NCBI GenBank assembly: GCA_031266235.1
Contig: JAISBJ010000077.1
Span: 1 to 5,207 of the forward strand
DNA length: 5,207 nt
Direction of reading: 5' to 3'
DNA from: Puniceicoccales bacterium
Lineage (GTDB): Bacteria > Verrucomicrobiota > Verrucomicrobiia > Opitutales > LL51
Shown: positions 1 through 4,648 of the stretch, in pieces
Position numbering within the stretch: the first letter of the stretch is position 1
Layout of the letters: each line of letters begins with the position of its first letter
Position numbers and translations under genes: made by a program
The notes under the pieces: generated by a model
Told to the model about the DNA's origin: nothing
Seen by the model: only the letters and a program-made list of their open reading frames with translations
Databases searched by the model: none

Positions 1-914
1 CCGGCGGAAAAATACTCAACCGCATCGCCCAACAAAATCCGAAAATTATAACCGGCAGCGCCGATTTATTTAGCTCCAATAAAAATTATTTGCTTGACAG
101 CGGCGATTTTAGCGTCAAACATTGGAGCGGTAGGAATATTGCCTTTGGCGTTCGCGAGCATGCCATGGGGGCGATTTTGAACGGCATCGCTTACGACGGT
201 GTTTTTCGGCCGAGTGGGGCGACGTTTTTGGTTTTTTCCGATTACTTGCGCCCTGCGATACGCCTCGCAGCGATGGCAAAATTGCCCGTCGTGTATATTT
301 TTACCCACGATTCGGTCGTCGTCGGATGCGATGGCCCGACGCATCAGCCCGTAGAAATGCTGGCGGCCCTGCGCAGTGTGCCCAATCTCGATGTCATTCG
401 GCCGGCCGACGCGGAGGAGTGTGTCGGGGCATATGGGGCGGCATTTTCGCGGAAAAATGGACCGACGGCGCTCATTTTGTCGCGGCAGGATTTACCTGCG
501 TTGCCGGAAGATGTCGATCGGCGGCGCGGGATTTTTTCCGGGGCCTATATTGTAAATGATGCGTCAAAAAATATGCAATTAATTGTTTTGGCGACAGGGA
601 GTGAGGTGGCGCGAGTTTTGGAAGCGGCGCGAGATTTTTCCGACGTCGTGCGCGTGGTTTCCATGCCGAGTATGGAGATTTTTGAACGCCAAAGTGCGGA
701 ATATAAAGCAAAAATTTTGCCACCGGCCTGTCCTTTGCGCTTAGCCGTCGAAGCCGGAATTGCTATGCCTTGGTATCGCTACGTTGGGCCGCAAGGGCGG
801 ATTGTTTCCGTCGGTGATTTTGGATTTAGTGCGTCGGGCGAACGGGTTTTGGAGCATTTCGGGTTTTCCGTTGATCGCATTCGCAGGGAAATTCAAGGCC
901 TTCTCATGGTGTGA
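1..914 (+). CDS. tkt: Transketolase, C-terminal part (5' end outside window)
   Basis: The reading frame is open from position 3 to a TGA at 912-914, giving 303 residues, a little under half of a usual ~660-residue transketolase. The enzyme moves two-carbon ketol units between sugar phosphates in the non-oxidative pentose phosphate pathway, using thiamine diphosphate in the cytoplasm. Visible family landmarks, numbered from the first codon in the window: GSADL at 18-22; GVREHAM at 49-55, whose E52 matches the catalytic glutamate that activates the cofactor; TFLVFSDY at 74-81, the aromatic pocket for the pyrimidine ring; THDS at 101-104; DGPTHQPVE at 110-118, with the substrate-binding histidine at H114; SRQDLP at 160-165, with the phosphate-binding arginine; and ATGSEV at 197-202, in the C-terminal domain. 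The end (FGFSVDRI...) matches the normal family terminus, so the 3' end is intact. The TTG at 90 lies inside the conserved domain and is not the start. Arg codons are almost all CGN (22 of 24 counted). DXS also has this fold, but the DGPTHQPVE and SRQ signatures favour transketolase. Confidence 0.95.
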   Translation, partial: GGKILNRIAQQNPKIITGSADLFSSNKNYLLDSGDFSVKHWSGRNIAFGVREHAMGAILNGIAYDGVFRPSGATFLVFSDYLRPAIRLAAMAKLPVVYIFTHDSVVVGCDGPTHQPVEMLAALRSVPNLDVIRPADAEECVGAYGAAFSRKNGPTALILSRQDLPALPEDVDRRRGIFSGAYIVNDASKNMQLIVLATGSEVARVLEAARDFSDVVRVVSMPSMEIFERQSAEYKAKILPPACPLRLAVEAGIAMPWYRYVGPQGRIVSVGDFGFSASGERVLEHFGFSVDRIRREIQGLLMV

Positions 915-953
915 GATTTTTTTGTAAAATGTGTGTGTCGATTGTAAAAATTT

Positions 954-1035
954 GGCAAAAGCTGAGGAGCTTTGCTCCTCTAAGCCCGCGGAACGAAGTC
1001 CCGCGGGCTTGCGCAGATTCTGCGCAGCTTTTGCC
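954..1035 (+). repeat. Cloverleaf-shaped inverted repeat, copy 1
   Basis: This 82-base element folds into a four-way junction. The outer stem GGCAAAAGCT (954-963) pairs perfectly with AGCTTTTGCC (1026-1035). Inside are three hairpins with almost no spare bases. Arm 1 is GAGGAGC/GCTCCTC (964-970/974-980, loop TTT). After a single unpaired T (981) comes arm 2, AAGCCCGCGG/CCGCGGGCTT (982-991/1001-1010). Arm 2 can extend past one A-C mismatch to a GAA loop. Arm 3 is GCGCAG/CTGCGC (1011-1016/1020-1025, loop ATT). It lies between the 3' ends of tkt and the methyltransferase. A second element with the same outer stem and architecture is at 2377-2453, so this is a repeat family and not a single terminator. 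No run of T follows the outer stem on the plus strand. Function is unknown: it could be a structured RNA, a REP/MITE-like mobile palindrome or a protein-binding DNA structure. Confidence 0.88.
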
Positions 1036-1077
1036 TCTGCATTCGAGAAAAAATAGATATAAAAACGTTAAAATACA

Positions 1078-1093
1078 TTCATGAAATCATGAA
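1078..1093. other. Short palindrome near the methyltransferase 3' end
   Basis: TTCATGA (1078-1084) and TCATGAA (1087-1093) are a perfect 7-bp inverted repeat separated by AA. It begins eight bases beyond the methyltransferase stop codon. On the minus strand it is followed by a T-rich stretch (the complement of 1045-1075), so it could act as a weak terminator for that gene. The two-base spacer and low GC make a stable RNA hairpin doubtful, and a protein-binding site or chance is equally possible. Confidence 0.3.
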
Positions 1094-1100
1094 ATTTATA

Positions 1101-2303
1101 TTAATTGCAAGCTGAAAGTGTGACAATATTTTCGATGTGTCGGGTTTGAGGGAAGAGGTCGAAGGGCTGTACGCGGCGGACGGCGTAATGGGTCGACAGG
1201 AACCGCAGGTCGCGGGCTTGGGTATCGGGGCTACAGGAGACGTATACGATTTTTTTTGGTAAAAAATTGACCAATTGTTTCAAAAACAACGGGTCGCAAC
1301 CCTTCCGTGGGGGGTCGATTATGGCGGCCGTTTGGGTGTTGTCGGGCAGGCGTTTGGCGAAAATATTTTCCGCGGAACCAATTGTAAAACTAATGTTATT
1401 AATTTCATTGATTGCTGCATTTTTTTTAGCGAGTTCGATGGCGCGTTCATTGATTTCGATGCCGGTGACGGACTGAAATTTTTGGCTGCCGCAGATCCCG
1501 AAAACGCCCACGCCGCAGTAAATATCGAGTAAAAAATTGATGCCATCGCCGGCCGCTTCGCTGATAATGTAATCTGTAAATGTCGGTAAAATATGGGGAT
1601 TATTCTGGAAAAATTCGCCGGCATAGGTGTGAAAGATGCAGTCGCCGATACTTTGAATTACAATTTTTTTAGGATCCGTTTCGACGCTGTCAACGCCCTC
1701 GCGGAGTAGTAGTGTGCCGCCTTTTTTGAAAGTTTTCCTCCGAATTTCCAGGCGCAATTTTTTGAAACGATCGTTAATAGAATGCGTTGCCAGGGCACAT
1801 TGCTCGACGTCGACGATTTGGTGGCGGCTGCCCGCCTTTAGAAATCCAATTTTTTGCACATTTTTAGCAAAATGAGGCGTCAATTTCGAGCGGTAGTGGT
1901 AGGTGGGCTCGGCCCCGATCGTGGGCGCTACATCGACATCGATTTTGGCCAATTTTTGGAGCAACTCTCTGACCTGCTGCCGCTTCAATCGGAGCTGATT
2001 TTCGTAGTTCAAATGCTGATATTGACAGCCACCGCAAATGCCAAATAGCGGGCATTTTGGCTCGATCCGTTCCGCCGCCGGCTCCGTGATTTCCACCAAA
2101 TCGGCCTCGGAATAATTGCTGTGATTGCGGAAAATGCGGCAGCGGATGCGCTCCCCTATGGCCACGTTCGGAACCATGATGACCCAGCCGTTGTGGCGCC
2201 CAATGCCTAGGCCGAGATTGGTGATGTTGTCGATGCGCAGGTCCAATTCGGTGTGATAGGGGTAAGGCTCGGCGTTGAAATTTTTTGCTCCAGAAGTACT
2301 CAT
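1101..2303 (-). CDS. rlmD: 23S rRNA (uracil-C5)-methyltransferase, RlmD/RumA type
   Basis: This 400-residue protein belongs to the RNA m5U methyltransferases, which use S-adenosylmethionine (SAM) to methylate C5 of a uridine in 23S rRNA. Domains in order: an N-terminal TRAM RNA-binding domain at about 16-75; an iron-sulfur site with C84, C90 and C93 (C-x5-C-GG-C, followed by QYQH) and a fourth cysteine at C169; FFQNNP at 231-236; the SAM-binding loop DIYCGVGVFG at 260-269; the acidic strand GIEIN at 281-285; DPPRKG at 330-335; YVSCSPDTQARDL at 354-366 with the catalytic cysteine C357; and the terminal DLFPQTRHIENI at 382-393 with the catalytic glutamate E391. All catalytic and cluster residues are present, so it should be active. 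Length is slightly below E. coli RlmD (433). The ATG at 2303 puts the TRAM domain about 16 residues in, as expected. Its upstream bases are A/T-rich with no Shine-Dalgarno sequence. The exact target (U1939, U747 or both) cannot be read from the sequence, so the rlmD symbol names the family. It is transcribed away from the deubiquitinase, with cloverleaf repeats beyond both ends. Confidence 0.93.
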   Translation of the reverse strand: MSTSGAKNFNAEPYPYHTELDLRIDNITNLGLGIGRHNGWVIMVPNVAIGERIRCRIFRNHSNYSEADLVEITEPAAERIEPKCPLFGICGGCQYQHLNYENQLRLKRQQVRELLQKLAKIDVDVAPTIGAEPTYHYRSKLTPHFAKNVQKIGFLKAGSRHQIVDVEQCALATHSINDRFKKLRLEIRRKTFKKGGTLLLREGVDSVETDPKKIVIQSIGDCIFHTYAGEFFQNNPHILPTFTDYIISEAAGDGINFLLDIYCGVGVFGICGSQKFQSVTGIEINERAIELAKKNAAINEINNISFTIGSAENIFAKRLPDNTQTAAIIDPPRKGCDPLFLKQLVNFLPKKIVYVSCSPDTQARDLRFLSTHYAVRRVQPFDLFPQTRHIENIVTLSACN

Positions 2304-2343
2304 TTTTTGGAAAAAAATGATGAAAGGCGGCAGATAAAGTCAA

Positions 2344-2367
2344 AAATATCCGCGGGGTGGGATATTT
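2344..2367. promoter_or_regulatory. 8-bp inverted repeat upstream of the methyltransferase
   Basis: AAATATCC (2344-2351) and GGATATTT (2360-2367) are perfectly complementary, with an 8-base spacer rich in G. The site is about 40-65 bases upstream of the methyltransferase start and ends nine bases before cloverleaf copy 2. The spacing would suit either an operator for a dimeric regulator or a small hairpin in the leader. No regulator is identifiable from the window. Confidence 0.4.
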
Positions 2368-2376
2368 CGCGAAGAT

Positions 2377-2453
2377 GGCAAAAGCTGGGAGCTGCGCTCC
2401 CTAAAGTATGGAGAAAACTCCATACTTTGCGCGTTTTACGCGCAGCTTTTGCC
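2377..2453 (+). repeat. Cloverleaf-shaped inverted repeat, copy 2
   Basis: This 77-base element has the same outer stem as copy 1: GGCAAAAGCT (2377-2386) with AGCTTTTGCC (2444-2453), here extended by one T-A pair at 2376/2454. The arms come in the same order. Arm 1 is GGGAGC/GCTCCC (2387-2392/2396-2401, loop TGC). A single unpaired T (2402) follows, as in copy 1. Arm 2 is AAAGTATGGAG/CTCCATACTTT (2403-2413/2418-2428, loop AAAA). Arm 3 is GCGCGT/ACGCGC (2429-2434/2438-2443, loop TTT). Arm 2 has almost no sequence in common with copy 1 but is again a perfect hairpin. The element lies between two divergently transcribed genes, so it cannot be explained simply as a shared terminator. The flanking bases do not resemble those of copy 1, which places the repeat boundaries at the outer stem. 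No clear target-site duplication is visible. Confidence 0.88.
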
Positions 2454-2467
2454 AATCCACCATGAAA

Positions 2468-2484
2468 CGATATAAAAAATATCG
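2468..2484. other. 6-bp inverted repeat with A5 loop
   Basis: CGATAT (2468-2473) and ATATCG (2479-2484) pair around an AAAAA spacer. It begins 15 bases after the end of cloverleaf copy 2 and about 135 bases before the deubiquitinase start. With the repeat at 2344-2367 it brackets the cloverleaf. It is short and A/T-rich, so it may be a protein-binding site or chance. Confidence 0.3.
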
Positions 2485-2584
2485 AGAACATTTCTAGGGC
2501 TTATTTTTTTTATGCAAGCAAAAAATGATTGGAAAAAAATTTTTTTTTGGGAAATGGGAGCAAAAAAATTGATATAAAAAAGTC

Positions 2585-2613
2585 TTGACAGATAGAAATT
2601 TTTAGAAAATAGT
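2585..2613 (+). promoter_or_regulatory. Sigma-70-like promoter for the deubiquitinase
   Basis: A perfect -35 hexamer, TTGACA (2585-2590), is followed after 17 bases by AATAGT (2608-2613), which matches four of six positions of the -10 consensus TATAAT. The expected transcription start, about seven bases further on, falls at or next to the GTG at 2620. If this promoter is used, the mRNA would be leaderless or nearly so, which fits the absence of a Shine-Dalgarno sequence. The region is A/T-rich, so chance matches are more likely than usual. Confidence 0.45.
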
Positions 2614-2619
2614 CGTTTT

Positions 2620-4035
2620 GTGTCAAATGATAGACAAATTTTTAAAATAGGGGCTGTGCTTTTAAGTTCAGCGGTTACCTACAATACATGTATTGTGGAG
2701 GCTTCTCTAGATCCTGCGGCGAGAGAGCGTGATTACTACGCCCAATTATATAATATCTATCTGTCTATGGGAAGTGGAGAGGTGCAGGATGCTTTTCGAA
2801 GATTTTGTAATGGAAGGGAAGAAAGCGCGGAGTTATTAGCGGAATGGTTACTCGGAGAGGGTGCGCAGTACGGAGATCTTTTTGGAATAGCTCCGCAGGA
2901 AGCAGCTCCCATGGAGGAAGCAGAGCCAAGGAGCGAAATGTTGGCAAGGAGTTTTCGCTGGTTTAGAGAGGAGGGACTCGATTTAAGTGAAATTCAAGCC
3001 CGAACTCAAGACGCTAGGAAAGTTATCGAGCAAAATAAGAAAAATTTGAGCGAGCAAGGTAGGAGAAGTCTAATGGCTGCTGCTTTGCCTACTTTGGAAT
3101 GGGGGTTAGTCGAGCAACACGCATTTGGAAAGGACACGGGCTTGCTTCTTTCTCAAAGCGAAAGAGAAATGGGTCGAACTGCAGGTTTGGCGAATCCGAA
3201 AAGCACGTGCTTTTTGAATGCCGCTCTTCAGCTTTTGGTTCGACTTTCTCCATTCATAGATGCAATAGAACAATATACTGGAAATGATATATTTATCTGG
3301 GTTTTAAAGTTTCTTTTCCGAGCTATGCGCATATTAAAGACTTTAGATTTAGATTACATGAATTATGTGTTGAGAATATTACAACTTTTTATGCCTGGCT
3401 TCGATCTCAATCGGCAGCAGGATGTAGAGGAATTTTTAACAATTCTTTTTGCTAGGATTGAAAGAGCTTTTCCCCCTAGGGAAGGGCCGACAGAATGTTT
3501 TCGTTTCGAATTGGAAGAAGAAATTTTCACAAATAGAAGTACAGGTGAAAAATCGGTTTTATCCCGTGTAAAGAAAAGCGATCTGATTCTAGCACTTCCT
3601 TTCCCTGAGCACGGGGAATTTTTTACTCTAGGAGATCTGTTAGACGCTTGTTTTGCGGAATCGGGAGTTATATATAATGAGACAGACGTACTATCTAAAG
3701 AGAGCGTAACAGAATGGCCGGATCATTTGTTAATACAAATTGTGCGGTTTCAATATAAAGAGGGAAGGGTGTCCAAAATCGATACGCCCGTTGGCATACC
3801 GACTGAATTGGATTTAAACGCATATTCTTATGAGAATTCTTCTGAGAAATTGGCTAAATTTAAGCTAAGGGGCATTATTTACCATGCAGGGACTATCGAG
3901 AATGGGCATTATGTTTTTGAAGAAATCAAAAGAGGGAGCGAAAGAGAGATATATAATGACGAAAATGTGAATGGATCTTTGCCTCCAGGTATGACACCAT
4001 ATATATTATGGTATGAGAGGATTAAAAAAATGTAA
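2620..4035 (+). CDS. USP-family (C19) deubiquitinase, probable effector
   Basis: This 471-residue protein carries the signature of eukaryotic ubiquitin-specific proteases, cysteine peptidases that cleave ubiquitin from proteins. The Cys box GLANPKSTCFLNAALQLL (189-206) contains nucleophile C197 and the oxyanion asparagine N192. The Q-box NRQQDVEEFLTILFARIE is at 264-281. PDHLLIQIVRFQY (367-379) matches the LKRF strand, and KIDTPVGIPTELDL (386-399) follows it. The His box is YHAGTIENGHYVF (421-433) with H430, then YNDENV (445-450), where N446 occupies the third catalytic position (Asp or Asn in the family), and closing YILWYER (461-467). The CxxC pairs of the usual zinc finger are absent. Residues 1-186 match no domain I recognise. 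They include a hydrophobic stretch at about 10-26 that may be an export signal, then mostly helical, acidic sequence. GTG 2620 is the only usual start between the in-frame stop at 2593 and the hydrophobic segment, and it has no Shine-Dalgarno sequence. Of 33 Arg codons, 21 are AGA/AGG, unlike the neighbours, which suggests horizontal acquisition. Bacteria lack ubiquitin, so the target is inferred to be host protein. Confidence 0.88.
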   Translation: MSNDRQIFKIGAVLLSSAVTYNTCIVEASLDPAARERDYYAQLYNIYLSMGSGEVQDAFRRFCNGREESAELLAEWLLGEGAQYGDLFGIAPQEAAPMEEAEPRSEMLARSFRWFREEGLDLSEIQARTQDARKVIEQNKKNLSEQGRRSLMAAALPTLEWGLVEQHAFGKDTGLLLSQSEREMGRTAGLANPKSTCFLNAALQLLVRLSPFIDAIEQYTGNDIFIWVLKFLFRAMRILKTLDLDYMNYVLRILQLFMPGFDLNRQQDVEEFLTILFARIERAFPPREGPTECFRFELEEEIFTNRSTGEKSVLSRVKKSDLILALPFPEHGEFFTLGDLLDACFAESGVIYNETDVLSKESVTEWPDHLLIQIVRFQYKEGRVSKIDTPVGIPTELDLNAYSYENSSEKLAKFKLRGIIYHAGTIENGHYVFEEIKRGSEREIYNDENVNGSLPPGMTPYILWYERIKKM

Positions 4036-4045
4036 AATGGAAATT

Positions 4046-4100
4046 CAGATTCTCTTCCGAGTCGGAGGACATCCTTTACTCGGGTTTAGAGGAGAATCTG
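4046..4100. other. Long interrupted hairpin, possible bidirectional terminator
   Basis: CAGATTCTC (4046-4054) pairs perfectly with GAGAATCTG (4092-4100). CCGAGT (4057-4062) pairs with ACTCGG (4078-4083), and GGA/TCC closes the tip (4067-4069/4072-4074). The two sides differ in unpaired bases (2 versus 8). It starts ten bases after the deubiquitinase stop codon and lies beyond the end of the minus-strand HIT gene. On the minus strand it is followed by a T-rich stretch (the complement of 4021-4045), so termination of HIT transcripts is the more natural reading. A plus-strand role is less clear because the T run there is broken. Confidence 0.5.
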
Positions 4101-4212
4101 TGAGTTTTGTATTTTCGGCGGCGTCATTCAATATGTCCAAAAGATATGAAAAAATCTTAATTATATTATCGCGATTTTATGGCGCCCAAAGAGGAAAAAC
4201 CATAGAAAAGAT

Positions 4213-4566
4213 TCAGCAAGGAGGCCAGATCATGGGCTTTCCCGCGAGAAAATGTATGTGTAAATGGGGAACGGTTTCGCCGGCGTGAGGGCCGTTGTTG
4301 ACCACTATCCGAAATCCGTCCCCAAGTCCTTGCCGTTTTGCGAATTGCTGGGCCGTCAAAAGTAGATGGCCGAGAATTAAAATGTCACTGTTCTGTGCCT
4401 CGCTGAGCCGAGCAATCTTTCGCTTGGGAATGATTAACACGTGTATCGGTGCGCCCGGATTAATGTCACGAATCACTATACATCGTTCGTCTTCCATGAG
4501 GATTTCAGCGGGAATTTCGCGGTCAATGATTTTTTCGAAAATAGTTTTTCCTCCGTCCGATTCCAT
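4213..4566 (-). CDS. HIT-family (HinT-like) nucleotide hydrolase
   Basis: This complete 117-residue protein belongs to the histidine triad family, close in form to HinT-type purine nucleoside phosphoramidases, which hydrolyse AMP-linked substrates such as AMP-lysine or aminoacyl-AMP. The start TIFEKIIDREIPAEIL (8-23) is the usual HinT N-terminus. FRDINP-like IRDINPGAP is at 32-40, followed by IHVLIIPKRKI (41-51), FRIVVNNGPHAGETVPHLHIHFLAGKPM (85-112) and WPPC (114-117). The triad is H101, H103 and H105, with H103 the expected nucleophile. HinT proteins usually have a histidine just after IPK(K/R), and here it is lysine (K50). Length is normal for the family. The ATG at 4566 gives the typical N-terminus and has no Shine-Dalgarno sequence upstream. 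The gene is convergent with the deubiquitinase and divergent from the SurA-like gene, so it is probably transcribed alone. All seven Arg codons are CGN, in contrast to the gene before it. The physiological substrate cannot be told from sequence. Confidence 0.93.
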   Translation of the reverse strand: MESDGGKTIFEKIIDREIPAEILMEDERCIVIRDINPGAPIHVLIIPKRKIARLSEAQNSDILILGHLLLTAQQFAKRQGLGDGFRIVVNNGPHAGETVPHLHIHFLAGKPMIWPPC

Positions 4567-4648
4567 GAAAAATACAATGGAATATCGAAAATTTTTTCCA
4601 ATGAAAATTTTTCTTTTCTTTTTTTAAGTAGCCCTAAGATCCATTTCC

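Larger units (their letters stand above)
2304..2619. other. Divergent intergenic region (316 bases)
   Basis: This gap separates the divergent starts of the methyltransferase and the deubiquitinase. It holds, left to right, an 8-bp inverted repeat (2344-2367), cloverleaf copy 2 (2377-2453), a 6-bp inverted repeat (2468-2484), long A and T runs (about 2506-2580) and a promoter-like element (2585-2613). The open frames crossing it run through the palindromes, show no family motif and are not credible genes. No tRNA or recognised riboswitch is visible. Confidence 0.7.

Noticed and set aside
954..1035. The cloverleaf could be a tRNA gene
   Set aside because: Length and overall shape are tRNA-like, but there is no TTCGA-type T arm, no seven-base anticodon loop (loops are about 3-4 bases) and no normal D-arm sequence, and the inner arms are not conserved between copies.
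954..1035. Simple rho-independent terminator for tkt
   Set aside because: The outer stem is not followed by a T run on the plus strand, and the same element appears between two divergent starts, where a terminator is not expected. It may still reduce transcription.
1864..2343. 159-codon minus-strand open frame
   Set aside because: It is another frame of the methyltransferase, rich in His, Arg and Pro as expected of a shadow frame. The real frame has all the catalytic motifs.
2300..2491. 63-codon minus-strand frame through cloverleaf copy 2
   Set aside because: It reads straight through both arms of the palindrome, has no family motif and is better explained by the repeat.
4013..4288. 91-codon plus-strand open frame after the deubiquitinase
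   Set aside because: It overlaps the deubiquitinase end, crosses the long hairpin and ends antisense to the HIT gene, with no recognisable motif.
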